In this document: in pieces, positions 9,012-16,690 of the stretch
Layout of the letters: each line of letters begins with the position of its first letter
Position numbering within the stretch: the first letter of the stretch is position 1
NCBI GenBank assembly: GCA_023230485.1
Contig: JALNXG010000017.1
Span: 1-57,828, forward strand
Length of the DNA: 57,828 nucleotides
Origin: Melioribacteraceae bacterium
GTDB taxonomy: Bacteria; Bacteroidota; Ignavibacteria; Ignavibacteriales; Melioribacteraceae
Direction of reading: 5' to 3'
Position numbers and translations under genes: made by a program
Notes under the pieces: generated by a model
The model's input: only the letters and a program-made list of their open reading frames with translations
Told to the model about the DNA's origin: nothing
Database searches by the model: none

Positions 9012-9468
9012 AGTATATGAAGGTGTTTTATCAGCCAAAGGATTAAAATTTGCGATTGTAGTAAGTCGGTTTAATGAAATGATTTCGAGCCGCCTATTAA
9101 GCGGTTCGCTCGATTGTCTAGAAAGACATGAATGCGATCCCGAGGATATTGAAGTTGCATGGGTACCAGGTTCTTATGAAATTCCGTTAGTGGCAAAAAG
9201 ATTAGCACAATCGGAAAAATATGATGCTATTATATGCGTTGGTGCAGTAATTCGTGGCGGTACTCCCCATTTTGATTATGTAGCAAGCGAAGTTTCAAAA
9301 GGTGTAGCACATGTGGCTTTAGAAACCGATATGCCTATAATTTTTGGAGTTTTAACTACAGATTCTATCGAGCAGGCAATTGAAAGAGCCGGCACTAAAG
9401 GTGGCAATAAAGGTTGGGATGCGGCACTTTCAGCTATCGAAATGGCAAATTTATTTAAACAGATTTAA
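9004..9468 (+). CDS. ribH: 6,7-dimethyl-8-ribityllumazine synthase
   Basis: A 154-residue lumazine synthase joining the products of the RibB and RibD branches. Recognisable motifs are 'VVSRFNE', 'VPGSYEIPL', 'GAVIRGGTPHFDYVASEVSKG' (with the catalytic histidine) and 'GTKGGNKGWDAA'. It normally forms pentamers or 60-mer capsids. The start overlaps the end of ribBA, inside an AGAGG-containing ribosome site. It is the last gene of the riboflavin block, with a 109-bp AT-rich gap to the next gene. Confidence 0.97.
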   Translation: MAKVYEGVLSAKGLKFAIVVSRFNEMISSRLLSGSLDCLERHECDPEDIEVAWVPGSYEIPLVAKRLAQSEKYDAIICVGAVIRGGTPHFDYVASEVSKGVAHVALETDMPIIFGVLTTDSIEQAIERAGTKGGNKGWDAALSAIEMANLFKQI

Positions 9469-9577
9469 TTGATAAAAATCATATAGATTATTCTCCGAAA
9501 TATCGAGGGAGAGTTTCGATAGGCACTTTGTTTTAGAGAGAATGTTATTATTTAATAATTAATAATGGATTAAAAAA

Positions 9578-11107
9578 ATGTTTGATAGAAGGAATTTTAT
9601 TAGGACATCAGCAATGGCTGCCGCTGGTATTGCAGCTTCAGATAGTTTACTTGCAAGACCAATTGCCGAACTTCAAAACATAGCAAAGAACAACAAGCAA
9701 ATTGCCTCCCCTAATCAGCAAACACAAAACGGCAACGGATTAAAAACAATTCTTATCAACGGGAAAGTAACTTCCGCCGGACATCCTCTTCAGAATGTTG
9801 TTATTTCTGATGGATTCAATTGCACCACCACAGAAAAGGACGGCACTTATTCCCTGCTTACTGATACAAAGAGAGAATACTTATTTATCTCTCTTCCGGC
9901 GGGACAAAAGATTCCCGTACTTGCTAATTATATGCCCGATTTCTTTTCTCCCATAAGTAAGATTGATGAGAAAAATCCTTTTGTAGAATTTAAGTTAGTC
10001 CCCGAAGATGGAGATGATAAAAAGCATAATTTCCTTCTCTTGGCAGATCCGCAAGTTTTAGATGAAGCGGATATGCAGCGCTTTTCTGCCGAGACTGTTT
10101 ATGATATAAGGAATTTTACAATTGAACAAAAATTAACTAATGTATTTTCAGTCGGCTGTGGTGATATAGTTTATGATCATTTAGAGCTATATGATCAATT
10201 CAAAAAATCGTATGCAGATGCGAAAGTGCCATTCTTTGCAGTTCCGGGTAATCACGATACAGACAAAAAATCTCAATCGGACGAAGGCTCTTCCGAAACT
10301 TTCCAAAATCAAATGGCACCGCGTTATTACTCTTTCAATAAAGGCGAAGTGCATTATGTAGTATTGGATGATGTATTCTATCATGGTTCGGGTTATATCG
10401 GCTATTTAGAAAAAGATCAAATGGATTGGCTTAAAAATGATTTAAGTTATATTCCAAAGGGAAAAACTGTTATCCTCTTTACACATATCCCACCTTATAA
10501 TACCGAGCATACGAGATTAGGGGAATCCAAACCGAGAGTAAGTACGGCACTAATGAACCGTGAAGGATTATATAAATTATTGGATGGATATAAATCATAT
10601 ATAATTACCGGACACATGCACGAGATGGAATTTATTAAAGATGGCGGAACGGAGATTCATGTTTGCGGTGCGGTATGCGGTGCTTGGTGGACTGCCGATA
10701 TTTGCGGCGATGGAACTCCGAATGGTTATATGGTTTATTCAGTCGATGGTGATAAACTTACTTGGCAATATAAAGCAACCAAGAAACCATTCGATCATCA
10801 GATACGAATTTTTAATGAACTTAATACAGATAAGAAGCGCGTTTTGGCAAATGTTTGGGGAGCGAATAAAGATTGGAAAATTTATCTTTATGCTGATGGT
10901 AAGAAGAAAGGTGAGATGACACAAATATTAGATAAAGATCCGCTTAGTCAATCACTTTTTGATGGAGCTGAACTTCCGAAAAAGCATAAGTGGGTAGATT
11001 CATATGTTAATTATCACATGTATGAATATAAGCTCGATGGCGCAGCGCAGAATATAGTTGTCGAAGCCGTTTCAGACCAAGGGAAGACATTTACCCAGAC
11101 GTTGTAA
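9578..11107 (+). CDS. Tat-exported calcineurin-like metallophosphoesterase
   Basis: A 509-residue exported protein. The N-terminus has a twin-arginine signal (DRRNFIRTS followed by an Ala-rich stretch), so it is folded before export. An Ig-like N-terminal domain (about 55-145) precedes a binuclear-metal phosphoesterase domain with 'LLADPQV', 'GCGDIVYD', 'VPGNHDTD', 'FTHIPPY' and 'ITGHMHEME'. A C-terminal beta domain starting near 'HQIRIFNELNT' completes the architecture of the MetallophosN / phosphoesterase / MetallophosC family common in Bacteroidota. The substrate is unknown. A rho-independent terminator lies about 60 bases after the stop. Confidence 0.92.
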   Translation: MFDRRNFIRTSAMAAAGIAASDSLLARPIAELQNIAKNNKQIASPNQQTQNGNGLKTILINGKVTSAGHPLQNVVISDGFNCTTTEKDGTYSLLTDTKREYLFISLPAGQKIPVLANYMPDFFSPISKIDEKNPFVEFKLVPEDGDDKKHNFLLLADPQVLDEADMQRFSAETVYDIRNFTIEQKLTNVFSVGCGDIVYDHLELYDQFKKSYADAKVPFFAVPGNHDTDKKSQSDEGSSETFQNQMAPRYYSFNKGEVHYVVLDDVFYHGSGYIGYLEKDQMDWLKNDLSYIPKGKTVILFTHIPPYNTEHTRLGESKPRVSTALMNREGLYKLLDGYKSYIITGHMHEMEFIKDGGTEIHVCGAVCGAWWTADICGDGTPNGYMVYSVDGDKLTWQYKATKKPFDHQIRIFNELNTDKKRVLANVWGANKDWKIYLYADGKKKGEMTQILDKDPLSQSLFDGAELPKKHKWVDSYVNYHMYEYKLDGAAQNIVVEAVSDQGKTFTQTL

Positions 11108-11164
11108 TTGCAAATCTATGTTTTCTAAAAATATGTAATGGGCGGATTTAAAGATATTAAAGTG

Positions 11165-11194
11165 AGCAGTGAGGATATCCTTACTGCTTTTTTT
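11165..11194 (+). terminator. Rho-independent terminator
   Basis: AGCAGTGAGG and CCTTACTGCT form a ten-pair stem (one G:U) around a four-base ATAT loop, followed by seven T. It ends the metallophosphoesterase transcript. Confidence 0.88.
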
Positions 11195-11326
11195 ATGAAT
11201 AAAAGCAGGATTTATTTGCCTTAAAATTTCATGCGATTTTTGTACTAAAAAATCTTTAACTATTAATTTACCTCTTTTAGTTATTATAATCTATCAAAAT
11301 CCTTTCAAACGACTGTGCAAAAATTT

Positions 11327-11354
11327 TTGCATTAATTGTTATTAAATATATTTG
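11327..11354 (+). promoter_or_regulatory. Bacteroidota-type promoter candidate
   Basis: A TTG at 11327-11329, a 17-base spacer and TATATTTG at 11347-11354 match the TTG-N17-TAnnTTTG consensus of Bacteroidota housekeeping promoters. It lies 22 bases upstream of the short ORF at 11377. Confidence 0.45.
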
Positions 11355-11376
11355 CATATTACTTCAAGAGGTTGAA

Positions 11377-11490
11377 ATGAAATTAAAAATAATAATACTA
11401 TTTACGTTTTTATTCGGGAGTGTGGTTTATTCACAAAGGCCTAACCAAGGATACCACTCGCAATTTATGATATTTACCGTAAGTTACTGA
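11377..11490 (+). pseudogene. Truncated secreted-protein ORF (signal peptide plus stub)
   Basis: A 37-codon ORF starts ATG AAA TTA AAA, with an AGAGG ribosome site six bases upstream and a good promoter candidate before that. It encodes a textbook signal peptide (MKLKIIILFTFLFGSVVYSQ) followed by only 17 residues before TGA. The stop falls two bases before the end of the convergent PfkB-kinase gene. The working expression signals with almost no mature protein suggest the front end of a secreted-protein gene whose body was lost. A genuine short secreted peptide is the alternative. I see no continuation of a reading frame downstream. Confidence 0.5.
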
Positions 11491-11491
11491 A

Positions 11492-12391
11492 CTACTTCTT
11501 CTTCTCTTTCCTCTCTTTTCTGATTTTTTCTATTCTATCGAAATTGAGAATGGGAGTGGGTCCGTCCTTTGTAACCACATACGCACCGAGTAAATTGGCA
11601 TCTTCGAGTAATTCCTCATTTGATTTATCCTGCAAGAACCCTTTTATTAATGCAGCAAGAAATGAATCCCCGGCTCCTACTGTATCTTTTACAACAACTT
11701 TGAACCCGGGGTCTTCAACCCACTCATTATTACGCAATAGCGAAGCACCGTGAGAACCGCGTGTAACGCAGACAATTTCGCAGCCGAATTTCTCTCTAAT
11801 TCCTATAGCTGCTTCATGTAGATCACTTTCAAATCCATACCATTCCGCTAATTTTAGTATCTCAAGATCATTGAGCTTGCATATTTTTGTTTTGTAAAGT
11901 GTATCGCTTATTACATCTTGATTATCATAAGGGGGACGAAGATTAACATCGAAAATATTAATCTTATTGAGATCAAGAATTTTTTGAATCGTTTCTTTTG
12001 ATTTTTTATTCCTCTGAGCTAAACTGCCGAATACTATTATATCTGCCTTCTCGGCACTTTGCATTAGCATTTCATCTGCTTCAATATAATCCCAAGCCGC
12101 GGGCGCCACAATTTCGTAAAATGCATTCCCCCCTTTATCGAGAGTTACATTAACTAATCCGGTACTAAATAAATTATCTACTTGAAAAAGATCTGTCGAT
12201 ATCCCCTTTTCATTTACACGGTTATTTATAATTCTTCCGAGTACATCATTTCCCACACGAGTAACAACCGAGACATCGCACTTAAGACGATGAAGATGGC
12301 AAGCTACATTAAATGGCGCGCCTCCTAAAAACAATCCATTCGGGAGCGAATCCCATAATATTTCACCAATACATAATATTCTTTGTGCCAT
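11492..12391 (-). CDS. PfkB-family sugar kinase (fructokinase-like)
   Basis: A ribokinase/PfkB-family kinase that phosphorylates a monosaccharide with ATP. It shows the N-terminal 'ILCIGEILWD' strand, the substrate-binding 'LGGAPFNVACHL' and the C-terminal signature 'DTVGAGDSFLAALIKGFL', whose Asp is the catalytic base. I chose ATG at 12391 (299 residues). A longer form would start at TTG 12412 and adds only a lysine-rich heptapeptide. The pattern resembles fructokinases, but the sugar is not certain. It is convergent with the truncated ORF and divergent from the S9 peptidase gene, so it is probably transcribed alone. Confidence 0.9.
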   Translation of the reverse strand: MAQRILCIGEILWDSLPNGLFLGGAPFNVACHLHRLKCDVSVVTRVGNDVLGRIINNRVNEKGISTDLFQVDNLFSTGLVNVTLDKGGNAFYEIVAPAAWDYIEADEMLMQSAEKADIIVFGSLAQRNKKSKETIQKILDLNKINIFDVNLRPPYDNQDVISDTLYKTKICKLNDLEILKLAEWYGFESDLHEAAIGIREKFGCEIVCVTRGSHGASLLRNNEWVEDPGFKVVVKDTVGAGDSFLAALIKGFLQDKSNEELLEDANLLGAYVVTKDGPTPILNFDRIEKIRKERKEKKK

Positions 12392-12472
12392 TTTTTTTCT
12401 TATTTTATTCAATTCACAAATAAACCCATTTTATTAAGTAACTTCAATATCAGAACTAATTTATCGTTTGAT

Positions 12473-12504
12473 TTGTTCTATTTAAAAACAATCTTCTATC
12501 TTTG
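12473..12504 (+). promoter_or_regulatory. Promoter candidate for the S9 peptidase gene
   Basis: TTG at 12473-12475 and TATCTTTG at 12497-12504 match the TTG / TAnnTTTG pair with a rather long 21-base spacer. The start codon follows about 50 bases later. Confidence 0.4.
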
Positions 12505-12555
12505 TAAGTGGGATTCAAATTCACATTAAACTATTTAATAACAGAGGGAACAGAT

Positions 12556-15264
12556 ATGAAAAAAAGTCTCATCTATTCTATTCTTATGTTTTTGTTTTTA
12601 TTTACAGGAGTAGTAATGTCACAAGCACAAAAATTACCGCCAATAATTGATATCGAATTATTCTTTGGCGATCCACAATTATCAGGCGGGCAGTTATCCC
12701 CTGATGGCGAGTTTATTGCATTCCGCAAACCATATAATGATGTAATGAATATATGGGTAAAAGGAACGAATGAACCATTTGAGAATGCTCGTCCAATGAC
12801 AGCAGATACAAAACGTCCGATAAGCGGATATTTCTGGAGCCGGGACAGCCGTTACATTCTTTATTCTCAGGATCAGGGAGGAGATGAAAATTTCCGCGTA
12901 TATGCAGTTGATCCTAAATCAGCACCCGAAAGCACAACAGGAGTTCCGAAAGCCAAAGACCTCACACCTCTCGAAAAAGTAAGAGTCTATATAATGTCCG
13001 TCCCTAAAGAAACTCCAAATGAAATTTTAATTGGATTAAATGATCGCGATCCTCAGTATCATGACGTTTATAAACTAAATCTTACAACAGGTGAAAGGAC
13101 TTTAATTCTAAAAAATGAAGATAAGTTAGCAGGATTTATTCCTGATTGGCAGGGAAATATTAATCTTGCAATAAGACAAACTGCCGATGGCGGAACCGAA
13201 CTACTGAAAATTAAGGGGAGAGAATTAACTCCTTTATTAACCGTAAATAATGAAGAGACTCTCGGAGTTGAAGGTTTTACACCGGATAATAAAAAACTTT
13301 ATCTAAACGTCAATAAAGGTGCGGATGTTGATTTAGCACGCCTTGAGTTGATTGACTTAGCTACCGGAAAAATTGAAGTATTAGAATCAGACCCCGAAAA
13401 ACAAGTGGATTTAGGCGGAGTTGTTTTTTCTGATATCACTCATAAATTAGTAGGTACAACTTATACAGGCGATAGAACACGTTACTATTGGAAAGATAAA
13501 GCTTATGAAAAGCTTTTTGACGATCTAAAAAAATTATTGCCTGATGGGGAAATATCTCTTACTTCTATGACAGATGATGAACAATTATTTACAGTAGCTG
13601 TAACAAGCGATGTTGATCCGGGTTCTTTATATCTCTATGATAGAAAAGCAAATAAAGTAGAGTTATTATATAAATCACGTCCCGATCTTCCGACCGAATA
13701 TCTTGCTCCAATGGAACCGGTACGTTATAAAGCTCGCGACGGCGTGGAGATTCCCGCTTATCTTGTAACACCAAAAGGTCTTGAAGCAAAAAATCTTCCT
13801 ACAATAATTCTTCCTCATGGCGGTCCTTGGGCAAGAGATTATTTTGGTTATAATTCACTTGCACAATTTCTTGCTAATAGAGGCTATGCCGTTCTTTCGC
13901 CTAATTTTAGAGGCTCAACCGGATACGGAAAAAAATTCCTTAATCTTGGAAACAAGCAATGGGGAACAGGATCGATGCAGCATGATTTGACTGATGGTGT
14001 TAAATATCTTGTTGATAAGGGAATCGCTAATCCTAAAGAAGTTGTAATTATGGGTGGTTCTTATGGAGGTTATGCTACATTAGCAGGAGTTGCTTTTACA
14101 CCTGATTTATATGTTGCCGGTGTTTCTATCGTTGGTCCATCAAATATTATAACATTATTAAATTCGATTCCTGCTTATTGGGAACCGGTTGTAAAACAGT
14201 TCTACGTAAGAGTGGGTAATCCAAATATTCCTGAAGAAAAAGCTATGCTCGAAAAACAATCACCTCTTAATTCTGCAAAAAGTATAAAAGTGCCATTGCT
14301 TGTAATCCAGGGAGCAAATGATCCAAGAGTAAAACAAGCTGAATCAGATCAGATAGTAGCTACATTGCGCGATTTGAATCGCAATGTGGAATATCTACTT
14401 GCTAAAGATGAAGGACACGGTTATGTAGGTAAATTGAATCGACTTGCAATGTTCGCACGCATCGAAAGATTCCTTGCAAAAAATATCGAAGGCGGTAGAT
14501 TCCAAGAAGATATTAAACCGGAGATTAAAACTCGTCTTGCTGAATTGACGGTTGATATTAAAGATGTGAAGTTACCCGAAGTTGATAAAGGCGCTGAAGA
14601 GAAAGCAAAATCAGGCAACCTTCCTGAATTTAATTCATCGAAAATAAAAACAGGTAAAATGAATTATAAATCTGCTCTTTCAATGATGGGGCAAAATATC
14701 GATTTCGATTTTGTTCGTGAAGTGAAAATCGATGGTGTAAAATTAATGGTAACTGATGTTGCCAATACCCCAATGGGAAGTATGACAGATAATTATGTTA
14801 TTGATGCAGCTACACTATTACCTATAAGCCGTTCGACTCAACAGATGGGTATGGAAGCTGTAAAACTTGATTATACAACAAAAGGTGTAAAAGGATTTAT
14901 GATGGGTATGGCAGGTAAATCGGATGTAGCAAAAGATTTCGAAGCACCGACCTTAGCAGATGGAACTAATTTTGAATTAGCTCTTGCTTCATTACCATTG
15001 GCAGAAGGGTATAAAACTCATTTGCGTTATTATGATGCTAATGGGCAAAGCGTAAAATTAGTTAATGCTGAAGTAAAAGCAATTGAAGAAGTAACAATAG
15101 CAGGAACAAAATATAAAGCATTCAAAGTATCAGTAATGGAACTCGGCGGTACTAGTGAAGATTTGTATTGGATTTCTGACGCTGATCAGAGACAGACACT
15201 TAAATCGGAAATAAGCATGCCTGCATCTATGGGCGGCGGTAAGATAGTGAGTGAGTTGAAATAA
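12556..15264 (+). CDS. Secreted S9-family (prolyl oligopeptidase-like) peptidase with C-terminal extension
   Basis: A 902-residue exported serine peptidase. The ATG at 12556 follows AGAGGGA and starts a signal peptide (MKKSLIYSILMFLFLFTGV...). A longer GTG-started form at 12508 lacks a sensible N-terminus. A beta-propeller region (about 40-390) precedes the alpha/beta hydrolase domain, with catalytic Ser502 in GGSYGGYA, Asp589 in 'GANDPRV' and His621 in 'DEGHGYV'. Such enzymes release short peptides in the periplasm. Unusually, about 240 residues follow the hydrolase domain: a beta-rich region (from about 660) resembling envelope domains that measure or bind small ligands. Usual family members stop near 650-700 residues. 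A clear terminator follows at 15446. Confidence 0.93.
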   Translation: MKKSLIYSILMFLFLFTGVVMSQAQKLPPIIDIELFFGDPQLSGGQLSPDGEFIAFRKPYNDVMNIWVKGTNEPFENARPMTADTKRPISGYFWSRDSRYILYSQDQGGDENFRVYAVDPKSAPESTTGVPKAKDLTPLEKVRVYIMSVPKETPNEILIGLNDRDPQYHDVYKLNLTTGERTLILKNEDKLAGFIPDWQGNINLAIRQTADGGTELLKIKGRELTPLLTVNNEETLGVEGFTPDNKKLYLNVNKGADVDLARLELIDLATGKIEVLESDPEKQVDLGGVVFSDITHKLVGTTYTGDRTRYYWKDKAYEKLFDDLKKLLPDGEISLTSMTDDEQLFTVAVTSDVDPGSLYLYDRKANKVELLYKSRPDLPTEYLAPMEPVRYKARDGVEIPAYLVTPKGLEAKNLPTIILPHGGPWARDYFGYNSLAQFLANRGYAVLSPNFRGSTGYGKKFLNLGNKQWGTGSMQHDLTDGVKYLVDKGIANPKEVVIMGGSYGGYATLAGVAFTPDLYVAGVSIVGPSNIITLLNSIPAYWEPVVKQFYVRVGNPNIPEEKAMLEKQSPLNSAKSIKVPLLVIQGANDPRVKQAESDQIVATLRDLNRNVEYLLAKDEGHGYVGKLNRLAMFARIERFLAKNIEGGRFQEDIKPEIKTRLAELTVDIKDVKLPEVDKGAEEKAKSGNLPEFNSSKIKTGKMNYKSALSMMGQNIDFDFVREVKIDGVKLMVTDVANTPMGSMTDNYVIDAATLLPISRSTQQMGMEAVKLDYTTKGVKGFMMGMAGKSDVAKDFEAPTLADGTNFELALASLPLAEGYKTHLRYYDANGQSVKLVNAEVKAIEEVTIAGTKYKAFKVSVMELGGTSEDLYWISDADQRQTLKSEISMPASMGGGKIVSELK

Positions 15265-15331
15265 AGAATATCTTATAAAAGACATCAGTTCAATTATCAT
15301 CTAGTTAAGGAACTAAATTACTCGATAATTG

Positions 15332-15417
15332 GATTCAAATTAGATTGTATAATTAAGTTATTTGATAACTTGATTCGACAGTGATTGTATCACGAATTTG
15401 GTTCAATGAGATTGTGT
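15332..15417. repeat. Three imperfect direct repeats
   Basis: GATTCAAATTAGATTGTAT (15332-15350), GATTCGACAGTGATTGTAT (15372-15390) and GGTTCAATGAGATTGTGT (15400-15417) are diverged copies of one motif, spaced 40 and 28 bases apart. They lie between the S9 peptidase stop and its terminator, so they are transcribed. The purpose is unknown. Confidence 0.5.
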
Positions 15418-15445
15418 CATGAACAAGTTAGTTTAATTATCTAAT

Positions 15446-15474
15446 AGCCGGGTATAATAGCCCGGCTTTTTTTT
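15446..15474 (+). terminator. Rho-independent terminator
   Basis: AGCCGGG, an eight-base loop and CCCGGCT are followed by eight T. It insulates the CRISPR-linked island from the S9 peptidase transcript. Confidence 0.93.
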
Positions 15475-15548
15475 GATCTTTTTTCTGGAAAAATCCCCTC
15501 TTCCTTACTCTATAATAATAAAATAATTTTTATTTAAGGAATATTATT

Positions 15549-15728
15549 ATGGCAACTCCAATAAAATCAAATAAAATTGCAAAGAGAAGTTCGGTTTCCC
15601 TTTCGGAAAAAACCAGAGTCGGAGGATTTAAAGCAGAAGTAAATTTTAATAGAAATATCCTTGGATTATCTAACATAAAAGTTGAAGCCTATTATGGAGA
15701 TAATAAAAGAAAGGGATCAAAAAAGTAG
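15549..15728 (+). CDS. Small basic protein of unknown function (59 aa)
   Basis: A 59-codon ORF with a good AAGGA ribosome site eight bases before the ATG. The product begins MATPIKSNKIAKRSS and ends KRKGSKK: strongly basic, Ser/Lys-rich at both ends, with a short beta-prone middle (FKAEVNFNRN, IKVEAYY). There is no signal peptide, cysteine or membrane segment. It is the first ORF after the terminator and lies 45 bases before the Csx20-like gene, so it probably shares the island's transcript. I recognise no family. A nucleic-acid-binding or antitoxin-like role would fit the charge but is only a guess. Confidence 0.55.
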   Translation: MATPIKSNKIAKRSSVSLSEKTRVGGFKAEVNFNRNILGLSNIKVEAYYGDNKRKGSKK

Positions 15729-15773
15729 AATTAATTTCTTATTTTTTCTTATTAACAAAAACGGAATTGTTTT

Positions 15774-16145
15774 ATGCTTATTAATCTATCAAACCATCCC
15801 TCATCAATGTGGCATCCTGACCAATTAAATCTTGCAATTGAATTATATGGAGATGTAAAAGATATTTCCTTTCCTCAGATTGATCCGCACTCCGATTCAG
15901 ATTCAGTTTATAATCTCGCCAAAGAATATTTGGATAGGATTATAACTAAGTTTAAACAAACTGAAAAAGAAAATAATGCAGTTCACTTAATGGGTGAATT
16001 GACATTTAGTTATTCGCTTACGAATCTGTTGAAAAAAGAAGATATTCAAATAATTGCCTCCACTACATCAAGGGACGTTAAGATTGATGAAAATGGAAAT
16101 AAAGTTAGCATATTTAAATTTGTGCGTTTCAGAAATTACAAATAG
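15774..16145 (+). CDS. Csx20-like minimal CARF protein (CRISPR-associated)
   Basis: A 123-residue single-domain protein of Rossmann-like layout. 'LINLSNHPSSMW' (2-13) resembles the first strand and loop of minimal CARF proteins. 'HLMGELTFSYSLTNLL' (71-86) and the C-terminal 'ASTTSRDV...FKFVRFRNY' (95-122) resemble Csx20-type proteins, whose ends usually read STTeR...F.HVRFR.Y. Standalone CARF proteins of this kind are candidate ring nucleases that bind and degrade cyclic oligoadenylates made by type III CRISPR complexes. The neighbours (Lon-Csx3 fusion, Cas6, Can2-like nuclease) support that context. The gene is followed by a 65-bp gap containing palindromes, so it may be regulated apart from the following block. 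Assignment is from remembered motifs. Confidence 0.55.
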   Translation: MLINLSNHPSSMWHPDQLNLAIELYGDVKDISFPQIDPHSDSDSVYNLAKEYLDRIITKFKQTEKENNAVHLMGELTFSYSLTNLLKKEDIQIIASTTSRDVKIDENGNKVSIFKFVRFRNYK

Positions 16146-16203
16146 TTGAATAAACTATTTTCAAGTTTATAAATTATTTACTATGTTGAATTAACAAATT
16201 CAA
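16146..16203. promoter_or_regulatory. Two TTGAA/TTCAA palindromes before the MazF-like gene
   Basis: TTGAA-N9-TTCAA (16146-16164) and the perfect TTGAATT-AACA-AATTCAA (16186-16203) fill the only substantial gap in the block, ending eight bases before the next ATG. They could be operators or a translation-blocking hairpin. No Shine-Dalgarno sequence is visible in front of that ATG. Confidence 0.45.
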
Positions 16204-16210
16204 TATAAAA

Positions 16211-16690
16211 ATGAAAGACAAAAAGAAGTTCCAAGAGCCAAAGTATGGCGAGTTAAAAACTCCTCACAAACGTAAAAAAGAAAAAATTCTACCGAAAACA
16301 TTTAATTCCCCACATAGAAGAATAATAGAGTTTAATTTTGGTTCCGTATGGGGAATTCCTGATGGAGCAGTCCCATTTGATAATGAAAGAAAGAAGGATG
16401 ATTATAAAGATTGTGATAGACCGTGTGTAGTAATATCAAAACCCATTGATATGCCTTCTAATGAAGATGCTATTTTTGCTCCGGGCACAACCCACTATCA
16501 TGATCCTGATCATAAAATAAATATAGTATTATATGCCTCTAATAAAAAAGAAAACCTTAAATATAGTACCTACTTTCTACTCTATTTTAAATTCTCAGTC
16601 CCTTCTAAATTTATAAATAGCAAGTTTTGCGATCTTTCTAAAGAATCTAAAAACCAACTGAAATTGCTCGTGGAGATGAATAATGGCTGA
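16211..16690 (+). CDS. MazF/PemK-like protein of the CRISPR-linked island
   Basis: A 159-residue cytoplasmic protein. A lysine-rich leader (1-38) is followed by a MazF/PemK-type SH3-like barrel. 'FNFGSVWGIP' (41-50) corresponds to the first strand, 'CDRPCVVIS' (68-76) to the RPavVlS motif whose Arg is functional in MazF, 'APGTTHY' (90-96) to the P-x-T loop, and the end has the usual strand-helix. The PF/KKDD insertion between the first strand and RP is longer than in toxins. No antitoxin gene precedes it, and it overlaps the next gene by eight bases. Because MazF homologues (CalpT) serve as cleavable anti-sigma proteins in the published CRISPR-Lon cascade, I favour a partner or inhibitor role over a free RNase toxin. 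Confidence 0.55.
   Translation: MKDKKKFQEPKYGELKTPHKRKKEKILPKTFNSPHRRIIEFNFGSVWGIPDGAVPFDNERKKDDYKDCDRPCVVISKPIDMPSNEDAIFAPGTTHYHDPDHKINIVLYASNKKENLKYSTYFLLYFKFSVPSKFINSKFCDLSKESKNQLKLLVEMNNG

Noticed and set aside
12508..12555. GTG-started longer form of the S9 peptidase
   Set aside because: It would place 16 residues in front of a perfect signal peptide that has its own ATG and AGAGGGA site at 12556.
16211..16690. Ordinary MazEF-type toxin-antitoxin pair
   Set aside because: There is no small antitoxin gene directly upstream (only palindromes and the Csx20-like gene), and the gene overlaps an HTH protein and protease block. A CalpT-like partner role fits better, though toxicity is not excluded.
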